Assembly: GCF_000378245.1 (NCBI RefSeq)
Contig: NZ_KB899498.1
Coordinates: forward strand, 62,001-126,000
DNA from: Aromatoleum toluclasticum ATCC 700605
GTDB taxonomy: Bacteria > Pseudomonadota > Gammaproteobacteria > Burkholderiales > Rhodocyclaceae
DNA length: 64,000 bases
Reading direction: 5' to 3'
The translations under genes and the position numbers were made by a program. The notes below the pieces were generated by a model. The model searched no databases and was not told the DNA's origin. It saw only the letters and a list, made by a program, of their open reading frames with translations. Of this stretch, positions 42,610-51,346 are shown in pieces (within the stretch, counting starts at the first letter, position 1; each line of letters opens with the position of its first letter).

Positions 42610-44004
42610 ATGTTGACCAAGGCAAGCTACACGTTGGCGGACGGCACGCCGCTGTCCGATCTGGTTCGCGTCCCGACGCGGGAAGTCCAGATGCGGGCCC
42701 TGTCGGATCCGGAGATCTATCAGTTGGAGATGGATCGCGTCTTCGGCAAGACCTGGCTGCTGCTCGGGCACGAATCCGAAGTGCCCAACTCCGGCGACTT
42801 CGTCGTGCGCGACATGGGGTCGGACTCGGTCATCGTCGCCCGAGCGAAGGACGGGAACATACACGTCTCGCTCAACGTGTGTCCCCACCGCGGCATGCGC
42901 ATCTCGACGGTCGACGCGGGCAATACCCAGATTCACAAGTGCATCTACCACGGGTGGGCGTTCAAGCCGAGCGGCGAGTTCATCGGAGCGCCTGTCGAGA
43001 AGGAGTGCATGCACGGCAAAATGATGCCGAAGGAGGACCTGGGCCTGCCGCAGGCACGGGTGACGCTCTACGGCGGCATCATTTTCGCGACCTGGGACCT
43101 GGAGGGACCGTCGTTCGAAGAATTCCTTGGTGATGCGAAATGGTACTTCGACACCCTGTTCGAGCGCAGCGACAAGGGGCTCGAAGTGCTCGGCCCGCCG
43201 CAGCGTTTCATAGTGCGCGCGAACTGGAAAGCCGCGGGCGAACAGTCGGCCGCCGACGGCTACCACACGCTGACCCTGCACCGCTGGCTCGGTGAGGTCG
43301 GCAACTACTCCAAGAGTGGCGACGGCGGCAGCGCGGACCTGTCGCCCGAGATGTACGGCGTGGAGGTGAGCTCGCCGCATGGCCATGCGCTGCGCTGCAT
43401 CGACCTCGGACGCAAGATCAAGAAGCTCTCCGGCCTCGATCCGGCGGAGCTGACGGTGGACCAGAAACTCGAAGCACTGCCGCCGCCGGGGATGACGCGT
43501 GAAATGTTGCCTCAGCTCAGGAAGCACCTGAGCGAAGAGCAGCTCGAAGTGATGGTGTCGATGCCGCCGCAGGTGGGCGGGATTTTCCCCAACGTGCTGT
43601 TCGCGTTCGTGTACATCCCGCAGGCCGACGGCTCCGTGCTCGGCCTCACGCTGCTGCACGCCTACGTGCCGAAGGGGCCGGATCAACTCGAGTTCGTGAA
43701 CTGGGTGCTCGCTGAGAAGGATGCCCCGCAGGAGCTCAAGGACAGGATGCTGATGCAGAGCATCCAGTTGTTCGGCACCTCGGGCATGGTCGAGCAGGAC
43801 GATTCCGATACCTGGCCCCACATGACCCTCGCCGCCAAGGGCGCGCGCGGGCGTCGCTCGACCCTCAAGTACCAGGCGGTGTACGAGACCGGCGCCCCCG
43901 CCGGCTGGCCCGGGCCGGGCATCGTCAACGAAGGGTTCACCAAGGACGACACCCAGTGGCACTGGTGGCTGTACTGGAACGAACTGATGAACGCCAAGGC
44001 CTGA
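42610..44004 (+). CDS. ditA1: Rieske ring-hydroxylating dioxygenase, alpha subunit (DitA1-like)
   Basis: A 464-residue oxygenase subunit. Rieske [2Fe-2S] ligands are Cys91 and His93 (CPHRG) and Cys111 and His114 (CIYHGW). The mononuclear iron site is Asp216-x2-His219-x4-His224 (ADGYHTLTLHRW). It adds O2 across an aromatic ring to form a cis-dihydrodiol; in the dit system the substrate is 7-oxodehydroabietic acid. An ATG at 42604 abuts the AGGAG site, so ATG 42610 is preferred. The beta subunit follows by 39 bp; the partner ferredoxin is probably at 36578. Ring-hydroxylating oxygenase is certain, dit assignment comes from the gene set. Confidence 0.93.
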   Translation: MLTKASYTLADGTPLSDLVRVPTREVQMRALSDPEIYQLEMDRVFGKTWLLLGHESEVPNSGDFVVRDMGSDSVIVARAKDGNIHVSLNVCPHRGMRISTVDAGNTQIHKCIYHGWAFKPSGEFIGAPVEKECMHGKMMPKEDLGLPQARVTLYGGIIFATWDLEGPSFEEFLGDAKWYFDTLFERSDKGLEVLGPPQRFIVRANWKAAGEQSAADGYHTLTLHRWLGEVGNYSKSGDGGSADLSPEMYGVEVSSPHGHALRCIDLGRKIKKLSGLDPAELTVDQKLEALPPPGMTREMLPQLRKHLSEEQLEVMVSMPPQVGGIFPNVLFAFVYIPQADGSVLGLTLLHAYVPKGPDQLEFVNWVLAEKDAPQELKDRMLMQSIQLFGTSGMVEQDDSDTWPHMTLAAKGARGRRSTLKYQAVYETGAPAGWPGPGIVNEGFTKDDTQWHWWLYWNELMNAKA

Positions 44005-44043
44005 GCCGTCCGGTCCGACCCAACACCTTCGAAGGAGCGACAC

Positions 44044-44607
44044 ATGAGCGCCGCACAACAAGTTGCCGAGAACGCCCCCGTCATCGGAAACCCGATCCCG
44101 GTCGGGGCCGAAGTCTATAATCGAATCGTCGGCTTCCTCTACCAGGAAGCGACCCTGCTCGACACGATCCGTCTCAAGGAGTGGGGCGCGACGCTTGCGC
44201 CCGACCTGGTCTACACCGTGCCTCTGCGACAGACCCGCCCGATGTCCCAGCAGGCCCAGTCGGTTATCCGCACGGTGCAGCACTACCACGACAACTACCG
44301 CTCGATCATGGGGCGCATCATGCGGCTCACCGAGACACGTAGCGCGTGGGCCGAGGATCCCCCGTCACGCACCCGCCGCATGGTGAGCAACGTGCAGGTA
44401 TTCGCTACCGACAGGCCCGACGAATTCGCGGTCGTGAGCTATCTGCTGCTGACACGCAGCCGATTCGACTTTCCCGATATGGATGTCATCAGCGGCGAGC
44501 GCAACGATCTGCTGCGCGTCGATGGCGAGGGATTCAAGCTCGTGCGTCGCGAAGTCATTCTCGACCAGGCGGTGCTGGGCACGCCGAACCTTGCGATCTT
44601 CCTCTAG
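44044..44607 (+). CDS. ditA2: Ring-hydroxylating dioxygenase, beta subunit (DitA2-like)
   Basis: A 187-residue beta subunit with the cone-shaped NTF2-like fold: YNRIVGFLYQEATLLDTIRLKEWGATLAPDLVYTVPLRQTR at the start, RIMRLTETRSAWAEDPPSRTRRMVSNVQVFAT in the middle, and FKLVRREVILDQAVLGTPNLAIFL at the end, close to the family consensus ending. It has a structural role in the alpha3beta3 oxygenase. Good ribosome site GAAGGAGCGAC before ATG 44044. Confidence 0.94.
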   Translation: MSAAQQVAENAPVIGNPIPVGAEVYNRIVGFLYQEATLLDTIRLKEWGATLAPDLVYTVPLRQTRPMSQQAQSVIRTVQHYHDNYRSIMGRIMRLTETRSAWAEDPPSRTRRMVSNVQVFATDRPDEFAVVSYLLLTRSRFDFPDMDVISGERNDLLRVDGEGFKLVRREVILDQAVLGTPNLAIFL

Positions 44608-44709
44608 GCAACCCGGGCGCCGCCGGTCCGGTTACGGATCGGACGGTGCCCGTTCTGTCCTTCGGCACGAGGCTGGTACGAGAGCCAGGACGGGGAGCGG
44701 AGTAGAAAA

Positions 44710-45981
44710 ATGGCATCAAACGGAAATCACGCGGCGATCGATCTGACCGAGTTCAGGCAGGGCTGGCAGGTCGTTGTTCTGTCGGTGATCGGGGTGGCGA
44801 TCAGCATCAACGCCGCATTGCTGTATGGCTTCGGCGTCCTGGTGATCCCCCTCGAGCAGGCTTTCGGTTGGGACCGTGGTTCGCTGCAAGCAGCAATCAC
44901 CTTTCTGTTCGGCGGCGCCGTGCTCGGCCTGCAACTCGTCGGCTGGCTCAACCTGCGTTTCGGCATGAAGCGCGTGACAGTGATTTCGCTGCTGCTGATG
45001 GCGCTCGGCTATCTGGCGACGACGCAGATTGGCGGCTCGATCTGGTCGCTCTACGCAGCATTTTTCCTGCTCCCGATCATCGGCATGGGTGCGCTGGCGG
45101 TCACCTGGACGCAACTCCTCAATCTCTGGTTCCACCGCAACCGCGGACTGGCGCTCGCGATCGGGCTTTCGGGCACCGGTATCACCGCCGCGCTGGTACC
45201 GAGGCTACTGGGCTGGGGGGTCGAGAACTGGGACTGGCGGGCCGCCTTCGTAATCCTGGCGCTGCTCAATGTGCTGGTGGGACTGCCGCTGACCCTATGG
45301 TGGTTCCGCCTGCCTGGCGAACGTCCGGTAAGCGGCACGAAGGCAGACGACGGTCCGCCGCTGGTGCGGAGCGGCGTCAGCTTTCAGGAAGGAATGCTCC
45401 TGCCGCGATTCTGGATCTGTAACGTGGCGTTGTCGCTGGTCGTGTCGGCGGTGGTGGGCCTCGTCACCAGTACCGTGCCGATGTTGCGAGACAAAGGGCT
45501 GTCGGCGGCGGATGCGACCCTGGTCTTCGGTTACTTCGGCATTGCGCTGATTTGCGGTCGCCTGGTGGTCGGCTACCTGCTCGACCGGCTGTGGCCGCCC
45601 GGCGTGGCAGCCTTGAGCCTTTCCCTGCCCGGGGTGGGTTGTCTGATCTTCCTGTCGGGAACCACCGATCCGGCCGTCATGAGTCTTGCAGCGGCGCTGG
45701 TCGGACTTGGCGCGGGCGCAGAATTCGACATCGCGGCCTTCCTCATCGCACGCTACTTCGGCCTCAAGGACTACGGCCGGTTGTTCGGCGTGCATCAGGG
45801 GCTCATCACGGTCGCGTCGGCAGCCGCGCCGCTGATGTTTGCTGCGATGCTGAGTGTCACCGGTACCTACTTTGCCATGCTCGTCTATTGCACCGTGGCC
45901 ACCCTGCTCGGCGCGTCATTGCTGCTGACGCTCGGGCGCAGTCCCCAGTTTGCCCTGCACGCCGAAGTGCAGCGGGCCTGA
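44710..45981 (+). CDS. MFS permease (DitE-like by context)
   Basis: A 423-residue 12-helix MFS protein of the monocarboxylate/oxalate-type group (GFGVLVIPLEQAFGWDRGSLQAAITFLFGGAV; LWFHRNRGLALAIGLSGTGITAALVPRLLGW; GYLLDRLWPPGVA). Located between the dioxygenase beta subunit and the ferredoxin, it probably imports the carboxylated substrate; the dit cluster of P. abietaniphila contains a permease (DitE) in a comparable setting. ATG 44710 follows GGAGCGGAGTAG. Confidence 0.9.
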   Translation: MASNGNHAAIDLTEFRQGWQVVVLSVIGVAISINAALLYGFGVLVIPLEQAFGWDRGSLQAAITFLFGGAVLGLQLVGWLNLRFGMKRVTVISLLLMALGYLATTQIGGSIWSLYAAFFLLPIIGMGALAVTWTQLLNLWFHRNRGLALAIGLSGTGITAALVPRLLGWGVENWDWRAAFVILALLNVLVGLPLTLWWFRLPGERPVSGTKADDGPPLVRSGVSFQEGMLLPRFWICNVALSLVVSAVVGLVTSTVPMLRDKGLSAADATLVFGYFGIALICGRLVVGYLLDRLWPPGVAALSLSLPGVGCLIFLSGTTDPAVMSLAAALVGLGAGAEFDIAAFLIARYFGLKDYGRLFGVHQGLITVASAAAPLMFAAMLSVTGTYFAMLVYCTVATLLGASLLLTLGRSPQFALHAEVQRA

Positions 45982-46008
45982 TTTCATCCCTCTCATCGGA
46001 GCCAACAA

Positions 46009-46329
46009 ATGCCCACGATCACTTTCATCGAACACAACGGCACCCGGCACGAAGTGCACGCCGACGTCGGCCAGTCGGCCATGCAGGCCGCGACCTTTGC
46101 CGGCGTTCCCGGCATTCCCGGTGACTGTGGCGGCGCCTGCGCCTGCGCCAGCTGCCATGCCTACGTCGACGACGCCTGGGCGGGGCGTTTTGCGCCCGCC
46201 GAAGGTACCGAATACGACATGCTGGAGAACGTCGTCGAGCGCCAGCCCACCAGTCGGCTTACGTGCCAGCTGGTCGTCGGAGCGGACATGGACGGCCTCA
46301 CGCTGCGGCTGCCGGCTGCGCAGTTCTGA
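46009..46329 (+). CDS. [2Fe-2S] ferredoxin, adrenodoxin/putidaredoxin type
   Basis: A 106-residue ferredoxin with the adrenodoxin pattern Cys40-x5-Cys46-x2-Cys49 (GDCGGACACASCHAYV) and Cys86 (RLTCQLVV). The extra Cys44 between the first two ligands is seen in some relatives. It carries electrons from the reductase encoded next to P450s, most likely the two P450s in the first 12 kb, and possibly to the Rieske oxygenase. The reductase gene follows by 36 bp. Confidence 0.95.
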   Translation: MPTITFIEHNGTRHEVHADVGQSAMQAATFAGVPGIPGDCGGACACASCHAYVDDAWAGRFAPAEGTEYDMLENVVERQPTSRLTCQLVVGADMDGLTLRLPAAQF

Positions 46330-46365
46330 AGACGGCGATCTGAAAAACGATAAGGAGACGGGAAG

Positions 46366-47601
46366 ATGTCGCTCGATTCAGTGGTGATCGTGGGGGCGGG
46401 GCACGGGGGCGTGCAAGTGGCGATTTCGCTGCGCCAGGAAGGGTTCGGGGGCCGCATCGTGCTCGTGAACGACGAGCCCGGTCTGCCTTACCAGCGACCG
46501 CCCCTGTCGAAGGCCTACCTTCTCGGCAAGATCAACGCCACTGCGATGCTCTTCCGGCCGGAGACCTTTTACGCGGATCAGCGCATCGAGCTCGTCCATG
46601 ATCGGGTAGCGGCGATCGATCGGCAGAACCGTCGTGTCATGCTCGACTCGGGGAGTGCGCTCGACTTCGGCCATCTGGTGCTCGCGACCGGCGCCCACAA
46701 TCGGCCGCTCAACGTGCCGGGTTCGACGCTGGGCGGTATCTTCGGCATCAAGACCAAGGCGGATGCCGATTTCCTGTCGCCGCTGGTGAAGCAGGCCAGG
46801 AACGTCGTCGTGATCGGTGCCGGCTTCATCGGTCTGGAGTTCGCTGCGGTGGCGGCGGCCGAAGGAGCTGCGGTCGAAGTGCTTGAACTCGGCGACCGCC
46901 CGATGGCACGGGCAGTGTCCCCGCAGATGTCGGAGCTCTTCCGTGCCGCACACGAAGGCTGGGGCGTGAAGTTCAACTTCCGTACCGGTCTGGCGGAGCT
47001 GGAAGGCGAGGGCGGCAAGGTGAGTGCCGTGACGACATCGAATGGACGACGTCTGCCTGCCGAGTTGGTCGTCTTCGGCATCGGCGTGATTCCCAACGTG
47101 CAGCTCGCGCTCGAGGCCGGACTCGACATCGATAACGGGATTCGCGTCAACTCCAGTCTCCTCACTTCGGACCCCCACATCTCCGCGCTGGGTGACGTCG
47201 CCGCCTTCCCGTGCGTGCAAAACGGCGAAAATCTCACGCGCCTGGAGTCCGTGCAGAACGCCGTCGACCAAGGCAAGCTCATCGCGGCCCGCCTCGTGGG
47301 CAAACCCGCACCCTACACAGCGCTGCCCTGGTTCTGGACCGACCAGGGCAATCTCAAGCTGCAGATCGCCGGTCTGTCGATCGGGGCTGACAACTACGTG
47401 ACGCTGGGCGATGCCGCCGCGCAACAGCTCTCGGTGCTGTGCTTCCGCGGGGAGGAGCTGATCGCGGTCGAGTCCTGCAACCGCCCCGGCGACCACGTGT
47501 TCGCACGCAAGATCCTCGCACGCCCCCCGGCGTTGACGCCCGCTACCGCCGCTGCCCCCGATTTCGATCTGAAAGCCTGGGAAGCGGCCAACCGGCCCTG
47601 A
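46366..47601 (+). CDS. Ferredoxin reductase (putidaredoxin-reductase type)
   Basis: A 411-residue FAD/NAD(P)H reductase: FAD motif VVIVGAGHGGVQVAISLRQEGFGG, NLPYQRPPLSK-type LPYQRPPLSKAYLLG, NAD motif NVVVIGAGFIGLEFAAVAAAEGA and ALGDVAAFP near the C-terminus. It moves electrons from NADH to the ferredoxin next door. Last gene of the forward dioxygenase operon; the DUF2889 gene runs towards it with 76 bp between the stops. Confidence 0.95.
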   Translation: MSLDSVVIVGAGHGGVQVAISLRQEGFGGRIVLVNDEPGLPYQRPPLSKAYLLGKINATAMLFRPETFYADQRIELVHDRVAAIDRQNRRVMLDSGSALDFGHLVLATGAHNRPLNVPGSTLGGIFGIKTKADADFLSPLVKQARNVVVIGAGFIGLEFAAVAAAEGAAVEVLELGDRPMARAVSPQMSELFRAAHEGWGVKFNFRTGLAELEGEGGKVSAVTTSNGRRLPAELVVFGIGVIPNVQLALEAGLDIDNGIRVNSSLLTSDPHISALGDVAAFPCVQNGENLTRLESVQNAVDQGKLIAARLVGKPAPYTALPWFWTDQGNLKLQIAGLSIGADNYVTLGDAAAQQLSVLCFRGEELIAVESCNRPGDHVFARKILARPPALTPATAAAPDFDLKAWEAANRP

Positions 47602-47677
47602 TCGTCCGGTGTGCTACTCGGCGCGATCGCACGTCGGCATCCGCCGCATGTCGGTCGCGCCGAAATCTGCAGCGTGC

Positions 47678-48421
47678 TTACTCCGCGAAAGAGTGGAGCC
47701 AGGACTGGTCGTCGCGGCAAAGGCTTTCCGGATGTGCGGTGAAGTCCCAGGTCGAGCCCACGATGCGAATCGCCTGGGGCGCGCGTTCGGGTTGCTGCAC
47801 GAAGCAACGGCCGCTCGGGCGGGCGTGCAAGTCCTTGTCGATGTCCCGCAGACGTCCGAGGGCGATCAGCGCACAGCGGCGCAGCACGAGGGCCGCTTCC
47901 GCCTCGTCGGGCGCGAGACTGCTCAGCGCCCAGCGCGCCATGCCCTGGCTCATGTCGACGCCGGCATAGGGCGAGGGGGACACGATCGTACGGTCCTGCA
48001 CTTCCCAGTCGAGCCGCAAGCCGTCGTCACGGACCAGACGGGCGTGCGAACGGCCGTCGACATGACGGGGAACTTCGATGTCGAAGCGGCGATGGGAGAT
48101 GCCGCGCGCCGCTGCGGCGATCGCGAGGCCGGCGAGGTCGAACATGTGCGTGCATTGCAGGCGGGCGTCGGTATGGCGGGTTACTGCGCTGGCGATGGGG
48201 TCCAGTTGCATGCCGCGTAGTGCGTTCAGCGGTGCGGCGGCATTCGGGCACTCGGTGAACGGATGTCGCGGAGCCTCGGCGGAGATTTCGATCACGCGGC
48301 CGAGGCGATGACGCAGCGCGACGCGGAAGTGGTGAAAGTCGTCTTCGAGGACGGCACGGACTTCGCCCTCATCGCTGGTCTGGCGGCCTTCAAGCTGGAT
48401 CCGTCGGCAAAAGGAGGGCAT
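47678..48421 (-). CDS. DUF2889 family protein
   Basis: A 247-residue DUF2889 protein. Family features are CRRIQLEGRQTSDEGEVRAVLEDDFHHFRVALRHRLGRVIEISAEAPRHPFTECPNAAAPLNALRGMQLDP, and CTHMFDLAGLAIAAAARG. Its function is unknown; I have seen this domain repeatedly near terpenoid and steroid gene sets. ATG 48421 sits just before the divergent promoter region shared with the SDR at 48507. No signal peptide or membrane segment. Confidence 0.85.
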   Translation of the reverse strand: MPSFCRRIQLEGRQTSDEGEVRAVLEDDFHHFRVALRHRLGRVIEISAEAPRHPFTECPNAAAPLNALRGMQLDPIASAVTRHTDARLQCTHMFDLAGLAIAAAARGISHRRFDIEVPRHVDGRSHARLVRDDGLRLDWEVQDRTIVSPSPYAGVDMSQGMARWALSSLAPDEAEAALVLRRCALIALGRLRDIDKDLHARPSGRCFVQQPERAPQAIRIVGSTWDFTAHPESLCRDDQSWLHSFAE

Positions 48422-48460
48422 TGCAATGGCTTCCGTTGGGGAGTGTTTCTTTCTTCTTAA

Positions 48461-48492
48461 AGTGTACAATAACAAAAATAGTGTGCAATAAC
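48461..48492. promoter_or_regulatory. Direct repeats in the divergent DUF2889/SDR promoter region
   Basis: GTGTACAATAAC (48462-48473) and GTGTGCAATAAC (48481-48492) are direct repeats with one mismatch, 19 bp apart, in an AT-rich spacer between two divergent starts. They are a candidate binding site for the regulator of both genes. Confidence 0.45.
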
Positions 48493-48506
48493 GCCAGGGG
48501 ACGAAA

Positions 48507-49307
48507 ATGGGCTTGCTGAAGGACAAGGTTGCGTTGATTACCGGGGCCGGCGGCGGCATCGGCCGCGGCGTGGCACACAGCTTCGCGCGCGAGGGGGCTG
48601 CCGTGGTGATCGCGGAGATCAACGAAGAGACTGGAGCCCTGGTGGCGCGCGAGATCGAGGAGCTGGGCGGGCGGGCGCTGTTCGTGCGTACCGACGTGAT
48701 GCAGAAGGCGTCCGTGACGGGCGCGATCGAGGCGGCAGTGGCCCATTTCGGCGGGCTGGACATCCTCGTGAACAACGCCTTCGTGCCGACGCCGAACGTG
48801 CGCCTCGAAGACAAGACGGACGAAATGCTCGAGCAGACGCTGACCTCGACGATCAAGGCGTCGTGGTGGGCGATGCAGGCATCGCTGCCGCACATGCGGG
48901 CGCGCGGGGGCGGGAAGATCGTCAATTTCTACTCGATCGACGTCGAGATCGGCGCGTGGCTGCATGCCGACTACAACACGGCGAAGGGCGGCATCGTCGG
49001 CCTCACGCGCAGTGCGGCGGCGGAATGGGGGCGCTTCAACATCACGGTGAATGCCGTCGCCCCGACCGCGATGGGCGCGACCTTCCACAAGCTGGCCGCG
49101 GAGAACCCCGGTTTCGCCGAACGCTCCGCCGCGATGCGCCCCCTCGGCCGGTGTGGCGATCCGGAACTCGACATCGGCCCCGTTGTGGTCTTTCTCGCAT
49201 CGGACATGTCCCGCTATGTCACCGGCGAAATGTTGCATGTCGACGGCGGGCTGCACTTGCCCGGCTACAACTCGCGTCCGGCGGATGTGCCGGTGCGCGA
49301 ATACTGA
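48507..49307 (+). CDS. SDR family oxidoreductase
   Basis: A 266-residue classical SDR with LITGAGGGIGRGVAHSFAREGAAVVIAEI, NNAFVPTPNV (NNAG variant), KIVNFYSIDVE, DYNTAKGGIVGLTRSAAAEWG (YxxxK kept), and VTGEMLHVDGG. It is followed by the TetR gene 61 bp downstream, probably in the same transcript. Expected to reduce or oxidise a pathway alcohol/ketone. Confidence 0.9.
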   Translation: MGLLKDKVALITGAGGGIGRGVAHSFAREGAAVVIAEINEETGALVAREIEELGGRALFVRTDVMQKASVTGAIEAAVAHFGGLDILVNNAFVPTPNVRLEDKTDEMLEQTLTSTIKASWWAMQASLPHMRARGGGKIVNFYSIDVEIGAWLHADYNTAKGGIVGLTRSAAAEWGRFNITVNAVAPTAMGATFHKLAAENPGFAERSAAMRPLGRCGDPELDIGPVVVFLASDMSRYVTGEMLHVDGGLHLPGYNSRPADVPVREY

Positions 49308-49368
49308 ATCGAATTTCTGACGGGCCCTGCGGTTCGCCCCGCGGTCCGTCCATTCCCAAGGCACACGC

Positions 49369-50070
49369 ATGAACGACGAAGCCGAGACAGTCGCTGAAGA
49401 CGGACCGGTAATGGAGTCCGCTCGGCGCAATCGCCGCTCGGACGCGACCATTGCACGAATTCTGGCATCGACGGAAAGGATCATCCTCCAGGGAGGTGCC
49501 GAGCGCATTTCCATCATCGACGTGTGCGACGACGCAGGTGTCTCGCGGGGCACGTTCTACCGCTATTTCTCGTCGCAGGACGATCTGCTCGATGCGTTTT
49601 CGCGCCACAAACGCGAGGGTTTTCACCGGGCGATGCAGGAAGTGACCGCCCCTTACGACGACCCCGACGAGAAATTTCGTGCCCTGATCGGTTACCTGGA
49701 GCACTACGCGGCGCACGGACAGGCGCGGCGTCTGCTGGTGGTGGCGCCCGATTATGCGATGGGCTTTTTTCGCCGCGTCTTCAACGACGCGCGCGTGCGC
49801 TTGCAGGATGTCCTCAGGGCCGTGTTCGACGCGTGGGATGGGCGTCTCGGCATCAGCATCGATCGCGAGCTCGTGTGCGAAATGCTGATCCGCTACGTAT
49901 TGAGCGAACAGCTCGTCCCCAATGAGCGCGTAAACGAAGGCACGGCGCGCATCGAGCGTCTCGTGCGCTCGCTGATCGGTTTTCCTGCCACCAAGGGCGA
50001 TGAGGCTGTCGAGGTGGCTGCGCCGGCACGTTCCACGGGCTCTCGACGCCGCGAAAAAGAAAAAACATAA
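49369..50070 (+). CDS. TetR-family transcriptional regulator
   Basis: A 233-residue TetR protein. The HTH is RRSDATIARILASTERIILQGGAERISIIDVCDDAGVSRGTFYRYFSSQDDLLDAFSRHK, a clean family consensus; the rest is a helical ligand-binding domain. A perfect 11-bp-arm palindrome overlaps its stop codon and precedes the next operon, the usual place for the operator of a TetR repressor. The same core sequence occurs at 1960 and 40563, so it may control three operons. Ligand probably an acyl-CoA or terpenoid acid, unknown. Confidence 0.93.
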   Translation: MNDEAETVAEDGPVMESARRNRRSDATIARILASTERIILQGGAERISIIDVCDDAGVSRGTFYRYFSSQDDLLDAFSRHKREGFHRAMQEVTAPYDDPDEKFRALIGYLEHYAAHGQARRLLVVAPDYAMGFFRRVFNDARVRLQDVLRAVFDAWDGRLGISIDRELVCEMLIRYVLSEQLVPNERVNEGTARIERLVRSLIGFPATKGDEAVEVAAPARSTGSRRREKEKT

Positions 50071-50094
50071 ACAGATTTGCAAAATCTGTTTATG
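50066..50094. promoter_or_regulatory. TetR-type operator, site 3 of 3
   Basis: Perfect arms CATAAACAGAT (50066-50076) and ATCTGTTTATG (50084-50094) with a 7-bp spacer. The core ACAGATTTGCAAAATCTG (50071-50088) matches sites 1 and 2. It overlaps the TetR stop and a TTGCAA -35-like box (50077), with CATGAT 17 bp further, so binding would block the downstream operon. Confidence 0.7.
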
Positions 50095-50220
50095 TTTGGC
50101 ATGATGAATCTCATCGTTGCAAAGACACCGGTCGAGTGTCGCAGGCAGGAGACAAATCCCCGATAGCCAGGCGAGGTCCGTCCGGCGCATCGAAGCTCCC
50201 GTCCGCGATTGCGGCACTCG

Positions 50221-50239
50221 GCAGGTTCAACCAACCTGC
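50221..50239 (+). promoter_or_regulatory. Perfect hairpin before the amidohydrolase start
   Basis: GCAGGTT and AACCTGC pair perfectly around CAACC, ending 15 bases before ATG 50255. It borders the ribosome site CTGGGAGACACC and may influence translation. Confidence 0.4.
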
Positions 50240-50254
50240 ACTGGGAGACACCAC

Positions 50255-51346
50255 ATGCTCATCGACCTCCACGCCCACGCCCCCCATCCGGATTACTACG
50301 ACCAGCACCCCTATTGGGGGCCGGCTTTCGAATCGCAGCCCGACGGCGACATCAAGCTTCGCGTCGGCGACTGGATCCTCACGCTCGGTGCGCCCGAGCG
50401 AAAAGCCGCCTTGCGCAAGGCGAAGGCCGAAGGCAATGCCCTGAACGTGCAGGACTACATGAGCCGCTGGCGCGACCCCAAGACCCGTCTGGCGGGGATG
50501 GATGCAGCCGGCCAGAACGCCCAGGTCGTCTCGGTGCCTTCGCATTGCTACATGTACTGGACTGAGCTCGACTATGCGATACCGTTCTCGCGCAAGGTCA
50601 ACGACGTGCTCGCCGAGTACTGCTCGGCGGCGTCCGACCGGCTGATGTTCTGGGCGCAGGCGCCCCTGCAGGATCCGAAGGAGGCAGCCAAGGAAATTCG
50701 CCGTGCGTGCACCCAACTGGGCGCAAAGGGTCTGGGTGCGGGCGGTTCGAATTTCGGCGGCCTGGAGTTCGATTCGCCTGAGATGGATCCGGTGTGGGAG
50801 GTCCTGTGCGACCTCGACCTGCCGATGTTCGTGCATGGCTACAACCAGTCGGTGACGTGGGGCAAGAAGGCCAACACCGACCGCTACGAAACCACGGCCA
50901 TCGTCGGCATGAACTACGACGAGACCAAGGCCTTCTGGTACCTGGTGAACGGTGGTGTGTTCGACCGCTTCCCCAAGCTCAAGGTCTACATCACGCACGG
51001 CGGTGGCTATGTGCCTTATCAGCTCGGCCGCCTGGCGCAAACCAACCCCAACCTCGACACGTACCACAACAAGAAGCCTGTGCTGGAGTACATGCGCAAC
51101 TTCTGGTTCGACGTGGAACTGCACGAACTGCCGATGCGTCAGGCGCTGATCGACGTCATCGGCGCCGACCGCATCCTCTACGGTTCGAATTTCGGAGGCA
51201 GTGATGCGGTGCGTCACGACCTCACCGAAGGCCTGCGCCTTTCGGAGGAGGATCTGCAGAAGATCCGCTGGAAGAATGCCTGCGAACTGCTCCACCTCGA
51301 TCCGGCGAAAGTGGGCGCCGTCGCAAAGGCCGAGGTGGCGGCATGA
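50255..51346 (+). CDS. Amidohydrolase_2 (ACMSD-like) family protein
   Basis: A 363-residue TIM-barrel protein. The N-terminal metal motif is LIDLHAHAPHP (HxH), with LPMFVHGYNQS and YITHGGGYVPYQLGRL (His ligands), and the late YGSNFGGSDAVRHDL where relatives have GSDYPH. Asn in GSNF means the metal Asp is probably supplied by the following GSD. It should hydrolyse or decarboxylate a pathway acid. Start ATG 50255. It ends 4 nt into the FAH gene start (ATGA), first gene of a five-gene operon through 55196. Confidence 0.9.
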   Translation: MLIDLHAHAPHPDYYDQHPYWGPAFESQPDGDIKLRVGDWILTLGAPERKAALRKAKAEGNALNVQDYMSRWRDPKTRLAGMDAAGQNAQVVSVPSHCYMYWTELDYAIPFSRKVNDVLAEYCSAASDRLMFWAQAPLQDPKEAAKEIRRACTQLGAKGLGAGGSNFGGLEFDSPEMDPVWEVLCDLDLPMFVHGYNQSVTWGKKANTDRYETTAIVGMNYDETKAFWYLVNGGVFDRFPKLKVYITHGGGYVPYQLGRLAQTNPNLDTYHNKKPVLEYMRNFWFDVELHELPMRQALIDVIGADRILYGSNFGGSDAVRHDLTEGLRLSEEDLQKIRWKNACELLHLDPAKVGAVAKAEVAA

